DNA of 64,000 nucleotides from Tistrella mobilis. Lineage in GTDB: Bacteria; Pseudomonadota; Alphaproteobacteria; Tistrellales; Tistrellaceae. Below are positions 8,860 to 17,310 of this stretch, piece after piece; positions within the stretch are counted from its first letter, which is position 1; each line of letters opens with the position of its first letter. The DNA lies in contig NZ_CP121017.1 of NCBI RefSeq assembly GCF_041468085.1, positions 2,025,501-2,089,500 of the forward strand. The letters run 5' to 3'. The translations under genes were made by a program, and so were the position numbers. The notes below the pieces were generated by a model that made no database searches, was not told the DNA's origin, and saw nothing but the letters and a program-made list of their open reading frames with translations.

Positions 8860-9711
8860 TCAACGGGCCGGCGGCGCATCGGGCCGCGCCTGGGGGGCGG
8901 GAGTGCCGGCCGAAGCCCGCGGCATCTCCGTTGCCCTGAGCGCGGCGCGGCCGCGCGGCCCGCCGAAATAGGATTGCAGCCATGGATGCGGATCGCGGGC
9001 AAGCTCGGCGATCGGCGCGATGCGGATCTGCTTGTCCACCAGTGCCGCGACCCGGTCGCAGATGGCATGCAGGGTGTCGAGATCGTGGGTGACCAGCATG
9101 ACCGTCACCCCCAGCGCGTGATTGAGATCCAGGATCAGCTGGTCGAAGCCCTCGGCCGAAATCGGATCGAGGCCGGCCGTGGGCTCGTCGAGCAGCAGAA
9201 GCTCGGGATCCAGCGCCAGCGCGCGGGCGAGGCCGGCACGCTTACGCATGCCACCCGACAGCTCCGACGGCAGCTTGCCGCCATCGCCGGGTTTGAGCCC
9301 CACCAGCACCAGCTTTTCGATGGCAAGCCGGTGCGCGGTTTCGGCCCGGATCCTGGCATGCTCGATCAGCGGCATGGCGACGTTTTCAGCGATGGTCAGC
9401 TGGCTGAACAGCGCGCCGTCCTGGAACAGCATGCCCATGCGCCGCTGGCGGCGGCTGCGGGCGGCATCGTCCGATCCGGTGATCTCTTCACCCAGCAGGC
9501 GGATGCGGCCCTCGGCCGGATGGATCAGGCCCAGGATGGTGCGCAGCATCACCGATTTACCGGAGCCCGAGCCGCCGACCACGCCCATGATCTCGCCGCG
9601 ATCGACGGTGAAGCTCAGATGGTCGTGGATGACGGTGCTGCCGAAGCGGGTCACCAGACCCTCGACCTCGACGATCGGTTCCCCGGATGGTTTGCGTGTG
9701 CGGTCGGTCAT
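8860..9711 (-). CDS. mlaF: MCE/Mla lipid transporter ATPase, MlaF-like
   Basis: This 283-residue ABC ATPase has Walker A GGSGSGKS at residues 46-53, signature LSGGMRKRAGLARAL, Walker B LLLLDEPTAGLDP and switch histidine VTHDLD. The LSGGMRKR form is characteristic of MlaF-type ATPases. It pairs with the permease encoded directly upstream (4-base gap) and the MlaD-like protein downstream, powering phospholipid movement between inner membrane and periplasm. The direction of transport is not deducible here. The C-terminal ~30 residues are Pro/Ala-rich and not conserved in the family. Confidence 0.9.
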   Translation of the reverse strand: MTDRTRKPSGEPIVEVEGLVTRFGSTVIHDHLSFTVDRGEIMGVVGGSGSGKSVMLRTILGLIHPAEGRIRLLGEEITGSDDAARSRRQRRMGMLFQDGALFSQLTIAENVAMPLIEHARIRAETAHRLAIEKLVLVGLKPGDGGKLPSELSGGMRKRAGLARALALDPELLLLDEPTAGLDPISAEGFDQLILDLNHALGVTVMLVTHDLDTLHAICDRVAALVDKQIRIAPIAELARDPHPWLQSYFGGPRGRAALRATEMPRASAGTPAPQARPDAPPAR

Positions 9712-9715
9712 GTCC

Positions 9716-10894
9716 TCACACCCCCAGGATCGAGAACAGGACCGAGAACAGCGCGTCGAGCAGGATCACCACGAACACGCCTTCGACCACAGAGGTGGTG
9801 GTCGCCCGGCCGACGGCCGCGGCCGAGCGGCCGACCCGCAGGCCCTGGAAGCAGCCGATGACCGCGATCATGGCCGCGAAGATCGGCGCCTTGACCATGC
9901 CGACCATGAAGGTGGTCAGCGTGACCGCCGTGCCGAGCTGGCGGAAATACTGCGAAAACGAGATGTCGAGGGCGAGCAGCGCCATCACCGCGCCGCCGAA
10001 AATGCCCATCATGTCGGCGAAGAAGGTCAGCAGCGGCAGGGTGATGATCAGCGCCAGCATGCGCGGCATCACCAGGATATCGACCGGGTCGAGACCGAGC
10101 GTGCGGATCGCATCGACCTCTTCATTCAGGGTCATCGAGCCGATCTCGGCCGTGAAGGCACTGCCCGAACGGCCGGCGACGATGATTGCGGTCAACAGGA
10201 TGCCCATCTCGCGCAGCACGCCGACACCGACCAGATTGACGGTGAAGATCTCGGCGCCGAACTGGCGGAGCTGGTCCGCCCCCTGATAGGCCAGCACCAC
10301 GCCGATCAGGAAGCCCAGCAGCCCCACGATCGGCATGGCGTCCAGGCCGGTGCGCTCGATATGGCTGATCAGCGCCGTCCAGCGCATGCGGCGGGGTTGA
10401 AAGACGGTGCGCATCAGCGCGATGGTCACGAGGCCGATGAAGGCGATCAGGTCGCGCGCTTCCTTGAGCGCACCGATCGTGGCGCGACCCAGTGTCTCGA
10501 CCATGCCGAGGAAGCCGCCGGCGCGGCGGCGGGTGCCGCAATCCACCGTGGCCGCCGGCATCAAGGTCTTCAGCAGGTCGCGATGGCGATCATGGCCACC
10601 GGCGACCGCCAGCCTGCCATTGCCCTGTTCAGGGGCCTCAGACACGCCGGCGAGCGTCAGCAGCATCAGCCCGCCATTGGCATCCATGGCGGTGACGTCA
10701 CCGATATCGATCTCGCCGGCAGGGGGCTCCTTGCCTCGCCGGATCCGCTCGATCCGGTCGAGCCGCGTGGTCGTCCAGTTGCCCCGGGCCACGAGCCTGC
10801 GCCCGTTGGGGCCGTCGGTCCAGCTGGCCTCCGGCCAATCGGTCTCTGGGATGTCGGAAGCGTCGGATCGACGCGGTCCGGCGCCTGTCGGCAT
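9716..10894 (-). CDS. mlaE: MCE/Mla permease with N-terminal STAS domain (MlaB-MlaE fusion)
   Basis: This 392-residue protein has an N-terminal STAS-like domain (about residues 28-115, including a DIGDVTAMDANGGLMLLTLAG core) joined to the MlaE permease (about residues 130-392). The permease carries the EIGSMTLNEEVDAIRTLGLDP segment characteristic of the family. In E. coli the STAS protein MlaB is separate; this fused form covers the same role, and no separate mlaB gene is present. It is the first gene of the mlaE-F-D-lipoprotein operon. No mlaC or mlaA lies in the window. The ATG at 10894 is followed by a poorly conserved ~25-residue lead. Confidence 0.9.
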   Translation of the reverse strand: MPTGAGPRRSDASDIPETDWPEASWTDGPNGRRLVARGNWTTTRLDRIERIRRGKEPPAGEIDIGDVTAMDANGGLMLLTLAGVSEAPEQGNGRLAVAGGHDRHRDLLKTLMPAATVDCGTRRRAGGFLGMVETLGRATIGALKEARDLIAFIGLVTIALMRTVFQPRRMRWTALISHIERTGLDAMPIVGLLGFLIGVVLAYQGADQLRQFGAEIFTVNLVGVGVLREMGILLTAIIVAGRSGSAFTAEIGSMTLNEEVDAIRTLGLDPVDILVMPRMLALIITLPLLTFFADMMGIFGGAVMALLALDISFSQYFRQLGTAVTLTTFMVGMVKAPIFAAMIAVIGCFQGLRVGRSAAAVGRATTTSVVEGVFVVILLDALFSVLFSILGV

Positions 10895-11019
10895 GCACCT
10901 CTCCCGGCTGACTGCCTCATCTCCGCGCCAACTTAGTCGGTTTCCGACGGGAAGGCCAAGCCGGCACGAGGTGACTCAATCATGTTACACGGGATCGATC
11001 CATCCGGATGCGGCGCACG

Positions 11020-12555
11020 TCACTTTTTTTGCACCGCGACATAGAGATCGGCATGCTCGCTGCGCAGCCGCGCTTTTTCGATCTTGCCCATGGTGTTGCG
11101 GGGCAGCCGGTCCACCACCAGCACCCGCTTCGGGCATTTATAGGCGGCGAGGCCGGCACGCAGGGCCCGCAGGATCCGGGCTTCCTCGGGCCGGGTCGCC
11201 CCTTGCGCCGGTTCGATCACGGCGGTCACCGCTTCGCCGAAATCGGCATGGGGCAGGCCGATCACCGCGCTTTCCCCCACACCCTCCATGTCGTCGAGCA
11301 GGATTTCGACCTCGCGCGGATAGACGTTGTAGCCTCCGGTGATGATCAGGTCCTTGGACCGCCCCACGATCGACAGCCGCCCGTCGGGCTCGGCCCGGGC
11401 GAGATCGCCGGTCCGGAAGAAGCCGTCGGCGGTGAAGGCCTCGGCTGTCGCCTCGGGGCGGCGCCAGTAGCCGCGGAACACCGCCGGTCCGCGGATCTGC
11501 AGCTCGCCGGTCTCGCCCGCCGGCAGAGGCGTGTCTCCGGTGCCTGCCACCCGTGCCTCGATGCCGGGCAGGGGATAGCCGATGCTGCCCGGGCGGCGCT
11601 CGCCGTCGAGCGGGTTCGAGACCACGATGCTCATCTCGGTCGCGCCATAGCGCTCAAGTATGGCGTGGCCTGTGGCGGCCTGGAAGCGGCGGAACAGATC
11701 GGGGCCGAGCGGGGCCGAGCCGGCGGTTGCAAGCCGGAGCATCGGGCAGTCGGCGGCGCCGAAGCCGGGCAGGTCGAGCAGGCGGGCATAGAAGGTCGGC
11801 ACGCCCATGAACACCGTCGCCTCGGCCAGATGGGCGCGGACGGCCTCGGCCTCGAAGCGGGGCAGCAGGATCATCCGGCCGCCGGCGGCGAGAATGGTGC
11901 CGGCGGCGACGAACAGGCCATGGGCATGGAAGAGCGGCAGGGCATGCAGCAGCACGTCGGACGATGTCATGCCCCAGGCGGTGCACAGCGTCTCGACATT
12001 GCTGCGCAGGTTCTCGTGGCTGAGCAGCGCGCCCTTGGGCCGGCCGGTGGTGCCGGAGGTGTAGAGCATGGCCGCCGGATCGTCGGGCCCGAGATCGGGC
12101 GCCGGTGCCGTCACGCCGCCTGCGATGGCGGCCTCGGCCGCCGCGGCGAGGTCACCCTCGCCGCGGGTGCCCAGGGTGCGCAGCGTGGTCGTTTCGGGCA
12201 TTGCCGGGCGGCACTGATCCACCGCGGCCGGGTCGGTGACGAAGATCCGGGGGGCGGCGTCCGCCAGCAGGGGCCCAAGCTCGGCGGGGGTGTAGGCGGT
12301 GTTGAGCGGCAGGAACACCGCACCCGCCCGGAGCGTGCCGAGGAAGAGGGCGATGGCGTCAACGCTCTTCTCCACCCGCACCGCCACCCGGTCGCCCGGC
12401 CGGACACCCGCCGCCGCCAGCGCTGCGGCGAAACCTGAGGCCCGTACCCCAAGCGCCCGCGCGGTCACCGGGTCGCCATCGCCGCTCCGGATGGCGACCG
12501 CGTCGGGGTTGCGGGCAAGTCCCGCGTCGAGGAGGGCATGCAGGGTACGGGTCAT
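11020..12555 (-). CDS. matB: Malonyl-CoA synthetase (malonate-CoA ligase), MatB-like
   Basis: This 511-residue adenylate-forming enzyme is expected to convert malonate (or methylmalonate), ATP and CoA to the acyl-CoA. The P-loop YTSGTTGRPKGALLSHENL, the ERYGATEM motif and C-terminal NTMGKIEKARLR (catalytic lysine in MGK) are all present. Several stretches recall rhizobial MatB: RVAVRVEKSVDAI, VFLPLNTAYTPAEL, and the final HADLY. It is the last gene of the leftward gntR-crotonase-matB unit and lies 43 bases after the crotonase gene. A dicarboxylate-type TRAP importer is divergent from it. Related substrates remain possible. Confidence 0.85.
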   Translation of the reverse strand: MTRTLHALLDAGLARNPDAVAIRSGDGDPVTARALGVRASGFAAALAAAGVRPGDRVAVRVEKSVDAIALFLGTLRAGAVFLPLNTAYTPAELGPLLADAAPRIFVTDPAAVDQCRPAMPETTTLRTLGTRGEGDLAAAAEAAIAGGVTAPAPDLGPDDPAAMLYTSGTTGRPKGALLSHENLRSNVETLCTAWGMTSSDVLLHALPLFHAHGLFVAAGTILAAGGRMILLPRFEAEAVRAHLAEATVFMGVPTFYARLLDLPGFGAADCPMLRLATAGSAPLGPDLFRRFQAATGHAILERYGATEMSIVVSNPLDGERRPGSIGYPLPGIEARVAGTGDTPLPAGETGELQIRGPAVFRGYWRRPEATAEAFTADGFFRTGDLARAEPDGRLSIVGRSKDLIITGGYNVYPREVEILLDDMEGVGESAVIGLPHADFGEAVTAVIEPAQGATRPEEARILRALRAGLAAYKCPKRVLVVDRLPRNTMGKIEKARLRSEHADLYVAVQKK

Positions 12556-12598
12556 CGGCTGAGGGCTTCCGGTGGTGATGCGGGCGATGTCTGGGGCG

Positions 12599-13414
12599 TC
12601 AGTTGCCGGTGAAGGCCGGTGCGCGGCGTTCCGAGAGCGCGGTCAGGCCCTCGGCATAGTCGGCGCTGGCATTGCAGGCGGCGATCGCGGTGCGGGCGGC
12701 GGTGACGGCCGCGGCGTCCTCGGGGCGCGTGGCGGCCCGCACGGAGCATTTCGAGGCGCGGATCGAGAGCGGCGCATTCTCGCGCAGCGTATCGAGGATC
12801 GCCTCCACATGGCCGTCGAGTGCCTCGACGGGCAGCACGGCATTGATCAGCCCCAGCGCCTTCGCCTCGACGGCGTCATAGCGCTTTGCGGTCATCAGCA
12901 ATTCGCGGGCGGGGGCGGCGCCGATCGCATCGACCAGCCGCCGGACGCCGGTTTCGTGATAGCCGATGCCGAGCCGCGCGGCCGGAATGCCGAAGGTCGC
13001 GCGCTCGTCGGCATAGCGCAGATCGCAGGCCAGCGCCACACCCATGCCGGCACCGATGCAGGCGCCGTGAATCAGCGCGATGGTCGGCACCGGCATCGCC
13101 TCCAGTGCGGCCGATGCGGCTTCGACCGCCGTATCGTAGCGCTTCGGTCCCTCGGTGCCCGACCGGGCCTCGTTGAATTCGCTGAGATCCGCGCCCGAGA
13201 CGAAGGCGCGCTCGCCATGGCCGCGGACGACCACGGCGTGCAGCTCGCCGGGCTTCATGTCGCGGAGCCCGGCCAGATGCCCGGCCATCGCCACCCACAT
13301 GCCGTAGCTGACGGCGTTGCGCTTGGCCGGGTTGCGGATCTCCAGCACCGCGACGCCGCGGTCGAGGGAGAGCGTGACCGCCGGGGTATCGGCGGCCGGG
13401 GTCTGGTCGGTCAT
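12599..13414 (-). CDS. Crotonase-fold acyl-CoA enzyme without hydratase glutamates (LGxGY type)
   Basis: This 271-residue protein has the crotonase fold: oxyanion-hole segments AFVSGADLSEF and HGACIGAGMGVALACDL. The two catalytic Glu of enoyl-CoA hydratase are absent: Gly125 stands at the first position (GAGMGVAL) and Ala145 at the second (FGIPAARLG). Tyr152 in LGIGY aligns with the active-site Tyr of E. coli methylmalonyl-CoA decarboxylase (LGVPY). It lies between gntR and matB, so a product acting on malonyl- or alkylmalonyl-CoA, for example a decarboxylase, is a reasonable inference. 'Enoyl-CoA hydratase' would be the automatic but poorly supported name. The ATG at 13414 has GGAAGG upstream. 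Confidence 0.85.
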   Translation of the reverse strand: MTDQTPAADTPAVTLSLDRGVAVLEIRNPAKRNAVSYGMWVAMAGHLAGLRDMKPGELHAVVVRGHGERAFVSGADLSEFNEARSGTEGPKRYDTAVEAASAALEAMPVPTIALIHGACIGAGMGVALACDLRYADERATFGIPAARLGIGYHETGVRRLVDAIGAAPARELLMTAKRYDAVEAKALGLINAVLPVEALDGHVEAILDTLRENAPLSIRASKCSVRAATRPEDAAAVTAARTAIAACNASADYAEGLTALSERRAPAFTGN

Positions 13415-13469
13415 CTGTCTGCCTTCCGGGAGGGGATCTGTGGGGAGGACGTCCGGTTGAACGGAAAAC

Positions 13470-14156
13470 TCAGCCGGTCTCGGCAAGGCCGGGCGGCGGG
13501 CGAAGGATGAAGTCGCGGAGCACGTCGCCCTGAATGACGACATGGGCGCGCATCAGATCGGCGGCGCGGTCGGCCTCGCCCGCCAGGATTGCGGCCATTA
13601 CCTCGGCATGTTCGCCGTCGGACCGGCCGAGCCGGCCGGGGCTGCGGCCCTGATGCAGGCGATAAGGGCGCAGCCGGTCGCGCAGGCGGCGGGTTTCCTG
13701 CTCCAGATAGCGGTTGTGAGCCGCTTCGTAGATCAGTTCGTGGAAGCGCTCGTTGATCTCGTAATAGGCGTTCACATCACCCTGCACCGCCTCGGTATGG
13801 GCCTCGGCGCAGGCCTGCTGCAGGGCGGCACGGCCGCGTTCCGTGATCCGGCGGGCAGCGAGGCGGGCGCAGAGCCCTTCCAGCTCTGCCATCACCTCGA
13901 ACATCTCCAGCACCGAAGACATGGTCAGCCGTGCGACCACGGCGCGCTGCCGGGGCCGGGTTTCGATCAGACCGCTTTCCGCCAGCCGCCGCACGGCTTC
14001 GCGTACCGGCGTGCGAGACACGCCATAGCGTTCCGCAAGATGAGTCTCCTCGATTACGGAGCCGGGCGGCAGCTCGCCCGACAGGATGTCGTCGGCCAGG
14101 CGTTTCTGAACGCTCTCCGCAATCGTCGGTCGGCGTGGGCGGGTCTGCTCGGTCAT
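13470..14156 (-). CDS. GntR-family transcriptional regulator (FadR/FCD subfamily)
   Basis: This 228-residue regulator has an N-terminal winged helix (about residues 10-75, with GVSRTPVREAVRRLAESGLI) and an all-helical FCD ligand domain containing the expected metal-site histidines (NERFHELIYEAAHN, DGEHAEVMAAI). FCD regulators usually sense organic acids. It is the first gene of the leftward regulator-crotonase-matB unit and faces a TRAP importer operon, as in mat loci where MatR is GntR-type. The ATG at 14156 begins the conserved region; a longer upstream frame would run through the divergent promoter region. Autoregulation through the palindrome at 14284-14299 is likely. Confidence 0.9.
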   Translation of the reverse strand: MTEQTRPRRPTIAESVQKRLADDILSGELPPGSVIEETHLAERYGVSRTPVREAVRRLAESGLIETRPRQRAVVARLTMSSVLEMFEVMAELEGLCARLAARRITERGRAALQQACAEAHTEAVQGDVNAYYEINERFHELIYEAAHNRYLEQETRRLRDRLRPYRLHQGRSPGRLGRSDGEHAEVMAAILAGEADRAADLMRAHVVIQGDVLRDFILRPPPGLAETG

Positions 14157-14283
14157 CGGGCCTCGGATCCGGTTCGCGGGTGCATGCCTCTGCACATCCA
14201 AAACTGTTGTCGCCCAAAGTGTCGCGGCTTCGGGTGCGGCGCAACAGTATTCCTTTTGCGCTGCAATGCATCCCGTATTCAGA

Positions 14284-14299
14284 AAAGTATATACACTTT
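14284..14299. promoter_or_regulatory. Candidate GntR operator between divergent units
   Basis: AAAGTATATACACTTT has AAAGT/ACTTT arms around ATATAC and contains the exact 8-base palindrome GTATATAC. FCD-type GntR operators typically have a GT...AC core. It is an AT-rich island inside GC-rich DNA, lies between gntR (start 14156) and dctQ (start 14376), and contains TATACT on the minus strand that could serve as a -10 for gntR. Binding is inferred, not shown. Confidence 0.55.
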
Positions 14300-14375
14300 G
14301 ATCGGTGCCGCCTACACTGATGTTCATCACGAAGCCGGCCGGGGAAACCGGCGGCGATCCTCGGGGAGGACCTTC

Positions 14376-14891
14376 ATGAAAGTGATCCTGGCCGGCGCCG
14401 ACCGCCTGGCCCGTGCCGCCTTTGCACTCTCGGCCGTGCTGGTGATGTGCCTGGCGGTGTTCGTGTTCTACGAGGTGGTCGCCCGCTATGTCGTCGGCCG
14501 GCCGACGATCTGGGTGAACGAGGTCAGCGGCTACCTGCTGGTCGCAACCACCTTCCTTGCCGGCGGCTGGGTTCTGCGCCAGGGCGGCCATGTCCGCATG
14601 GAGATGCTGGAAGAGATGACCGGGCCGCGGGGCCGGGCGGCGCTGGCGCTGTTCGGCAACCTGATCGCCGGTGCCGTGGGTGCCGCCATGACCTGGACCG
14701 GTGCCTGGATGGCCTATGACAGCTGGGATTTCGGCTGGGAAAGCCCGACCATGCTCGCAACCCCGCTCTGGCTGCCGCAGGCGGCGATCCCGGTCGGGGC
14801 GGCGGTGCTGACGCTGTCGGCCCTGGCCGGGGCACTTGATGCGGCCGGCCGCCTGACCGGCGGCGCTGCGGCGCGCGAGGTGCGGTCATGA
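14376..14891 (+). CDS. dctQ: TRAP transporter small membrane subunit, DctQ-like
   Basis: This 171-residue protein has four predicted spans, with the DctQ landmark region TIWVNEVSGYLLVATTFLAGGWVLRQGGHVRMEM. DctQ subunits pair with the large permease to form a sodium-driven, binding-protein-dependent importer of organic acids. The ATG at 14376 has GGGGAGGA upstream. Its end overlaps dctM by four bases (ATGA), showing translational coupling. It opens the rightward operon divergent from the GntR gene. Confidence 0.9.
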   Translation: MKVILAGADRLARAAFALSAVLVMCLAVFVFYEVVARYVVGRPTIWVNEVSGYLLVATTFLAGGWVLRQGGHVRMEMLEEMTGPRGRAALALFGNLIAGAVGAAMTWTGAWMAYDSWDFGWESPTMLATPLWLPQAAIPVGAAVLTLSALAGALDAAGRLTGGAAAREVRS

Positions 14892-16174
14892 CCGGTGGCG
14901 TCGTCGCGCTCGTCCTGCTGCTGGGCTTCGTCTTCTTCGCGGTACCGATCGGCTTCGCGCTCTCGGGCGCGACGCTGGCCGGGCTGCTCGCCTTCGGCGA
15001 TGCGGGGGCGCTGACCGCGCTCTCCAACATCAGCTGGGGGGCGACCTCGGAATTCGTGCTGACCGCGGTGCCGCTCTTCATCCTGATGAGCGAGATCATC
15101 AGCTTCACCGGCATCGGCCGCGACCTGTTCCTTGCGATCGAGCGCTGGCTCGGCCGGCTGCCCGGCGGCCTTGCCATGACCGGCGTGGTCGCCTGTGCCG
15201 CCTTCGGCGCCGTCGCCGGCACCGGTGTCGGTGTTGCGGCGGTGATCGGCGGCGTGGCGATCCCCGAAATGGTCCGCCGCGGCTATACGCGTGAGATGTC
15301 GACCGGCACGGTCGCCGCCTCCAGCGCGCTGGGCATGATCATCCCGCCCAGCCTGCCGCTGATCCTCTACGGCGTGGTGACCGAAACCCCGATCGCCGAT
15401 CTGTTCCTGGCCGGCCTGGTGCCGGGTGCGCTGATCATCGCGGCTTTCTGCCTCTATATCACGGTGGCCGTCTCGCTCGGCCACGGCATCGAGCCCGATG
15501 CGCCGCGGCCGCGCTTCACCTGGGCGGAACGCCTGGCCTCCATCCGTCTTGCCGGCCCGACGATCGTACTGATCGTGGCCGTCATCGGCAGCATCTATGC
15601 CGGTATCGCCACGCCGACCGAGGCGGCGGCGGTGGGCGTGATCGGTGCGCTTCTGCTGGCGGCCGTTTCGGGCAAGCTCAGCTGGCCGGCCTTCCGCACC
15701 GCGCTGGTCAATGCCACCCGCACCTCGTGCATGGTGATGTTCGTGCTGATCGGCGCCATGCTGTTCGGCTATCTGCTGGGCCTGCTGCGCGTGCCCCAGG
15801 GGCTCAGCGACTGGGTGCTGCATATGGGCCTGTCACGCTGGGCCGTCTTCGCCCTGCTGATGGTTGCCTATTTCGTGCTCGGCATGTTCCTGGAGGTCAC
15901 CTCGATCATCCTGATCACCATGCCGATCGTGTATCCGACCATCATCAAGCTGGGCTTCGACCCGGTCTGGTTCGCGATGGTGCTGATCGTGAACATGTCT
16001 TTCGCGGTGATCACGCCCCCGGTCGGGCTCTGCCTCTATGTCGCCAAATCCTGCCTGCCCGGCACCAGCATCGCCCAGGTGGTGCGCGGCACGCTGCCCT
16101 TCATGGGGCTGCTGGCGGCGGTGATCGTGGTGCTCTGCCTTTTCCCCGAACTCGTCACCGGTTTCATCCGCTGA
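14888..16174 (+). CDS. dctM: TRAP transporter large permease, DctM-like
   Basis: This 428-residue protein of about twelve spans has the DctM hallmarks: VPLFILMSEII, GVGVAAVIGGVAIPEM, ASSALGMIIPPSLPLILYGVVTETPIADLFLAG and ITPPVGLCLYV. It is the transport subunit of the importer formed with the neighbouring DctQ and DctP proteins. The length is normal for the family. With a GntR/FCD regulator and MatB encoded opposite, the cargo is probably a small carboxylate such as malonate, though TRAP specificity cannot be read from the permease. Confidence 0.92.
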   Translation: MTGGVVALVLLLGFVFFAVPIGFALSGATLAGLLAFGDAGALTALSNISWGATSEFVLTAVPLFILMSEIISFTGIGRDLFLAIERWLGRLPGGLAMTGVVACAAFGAVAGTGVGVAAVIGGVAIPEMVRRGYTREMSTGTVAASSALGMIIPPSLPLILYGVVTETPIADLFLAGLVPGALIIAAFCLYITVAVSLGHGIEPDAPRPRFTWAERLASIRLAGPTIVLIVAVIGSIYAGIATPTEAAAVGVIGALLLAAVSGKLSWPAFRTALVNATRTSCMVMFVLIGAMLFGYLLGLLRVPQGLSDWVLHMGLSRWAVFALLMVAYFVLGMFLEVTSIILITMPIVYPTIIKLGFDPVWFAMVLIVNMSFAVITPPVGLCLYVAKSCLPGTSIAQVVRGTLPFMGLLAAVIVVLCLFPELVTGFIR

Positions 16175-16257
16175 CGCCTTCCGGCCGGCAGCCGTCCGAT
16201 CCGGCGGCCGGCCCAAGATCCAACGACATCCGAATCCGTCCCAAGGGAGGACACGCC

Positions 16258-17310
16258 ATGCCCCTGTTCCGGACCAATGCGCGTCGCCCGCGTCGCCCGC
16301 GGCTGCGCGCCCGGCTCGCCGCCGGTGTCGCCGCCGCGACCCTCGCCCTGATGTCTGCCGGTGCGGCCGGTGCCGCCGAGGTGACGCTCCGCTTCGGCCA
16401 TTACTTCGCAACCGAAGATTTCCGCGGGCGGACCGCCCAGTATCTGGCCGACCGGGTCCAGGCCCTGTCGAAGACGATCAAGGTCGAGGTCTTCCCGGCC
16501 GAGAGCCTGGTCAAGGGGCGCGAAGGGCTGCAGGCGACGGCTCAGGGCACCGTCGACATGTATTCGATCTATGCGGGCTATATCACCGGCCAGGCCAAGC
16601 TGCTCAACATCTTCACCCTGCCATTCCCGCCCAAGAGCTATGACGATGCCGCCCAGGCGAAGTTCGCGGCCGATCCGGAGGTCCGCGAGGTCATCGACCG
16701 TTCGCTCGGCCGGTTCGGCGTGCGCATGCTGGGCGTGATCAACAGCTCGGGCGATGTCGGCATGTTCATGCGCGACCCGATCGAGAGCGTCGCCGACATG
16801 AACGGCCGCAAGATCCGCGGCGCCGGCGGCCTGTCCGACGAGGCGCTGCGCGCCATGGGTGCCTCGATCGTGTTCATGAGTGCCGCCGAGCAGTTCCTGG
16901 CGCTTCAGACCGGCACGGTCGACGGCATCGCCACCACCTGGTCGTCCTATGTGAATAACAATCTGGCATCCGTTGCACCGGTGCATGTCGATGCCAATCT
17001 GGTGCGCTCGCCCTATCTGCTGATCATGAACGGCCGCAAATGGCAGGCTCTGGATGCCGAACAGCAGAAGGCGGTGGAGCAGGCCGTGGCCGAGACCATC
17101 ACCTGGTCGACCGAGAACTTCAAGGCCGAGCAGGACAAGCTCTATGCCGAGATCAAGAAGCAGGCCAAGGTGAGCCAGGATCTCACGGCCGAAGATCGCG
17201 CCCGCATCGACGAGTTGATGAAGCCGATCTATCAGGGCTATGTCGATGCCCATGGCGAGGACGGTGCCAAGCTGATGGAGCTGTGGAAGCGCTATGCCGG
17301 AGTTTCCTGA
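16258..17310 (+). CDS. dctP: TRAP transporter periplasmic binding protein, DctP-like
   Basis: This 350-residue protein begins with an unusually Arg-rich signal region (RRPRRPRLRARLAAG) and a hydrophobic core, cleaving near AGAAGAAEV. The mature protein starts V-T-L-R-F-G-H-Y-F-A-T as in DctP proteins. DMNGRKIRGAGG holds the arginine that usually salt-bridges a carboxylate ligand. The ATG at 16258 follows GGGAGG. The CoA-transferase gene begins inside its last codons (17-base overlap), so import and CoA activation are co-translated. Ligand unknown; organic acid likely. Confidence 0.9.
   Translation: MPLFRTNARRPRRPRLRARLAAGVAAATLALMSAGAAGAAEVTLRFGHYFATEDFRGRTAQYLADRVQALSKTIKVEVFPAESLVKGREGLQATAQGTVDMYSIYAGYITGQAKLLNIFTLPFPPKSYDDAAQAKFAADPEVREVIDRSLGRFGVRMLGVINSSGDVGMFMRDPIESVADMNGRKIRGAGGLSDEALRAMGASIVFMSAAEQFLALQTGTVDGIATTWSSYVNNNLASVAPVHVDANLVRSPYLLIMNGRKWQALDAEQQKAVEQAVAETITWSTENFKAEQDKLYAEIKKQAKVSQDLTAEDRARIDELMKPIYQGYVDAHGEDGAKLMELWKRYAGVS

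Noticed and set aside
10992-11001. Palindrome GGATCGATCC between the mla operon and matB
   Set aside because: It is a single short restriction-site-like palindrome with no second half-site or AT-rich core.
12599-13414. Naming the crotonase an enoyl-CoA hydratase
   Set aside because: Both catalytic glutamate positions are non-acidic. The fold is right but the hydratase reaction is not supported.
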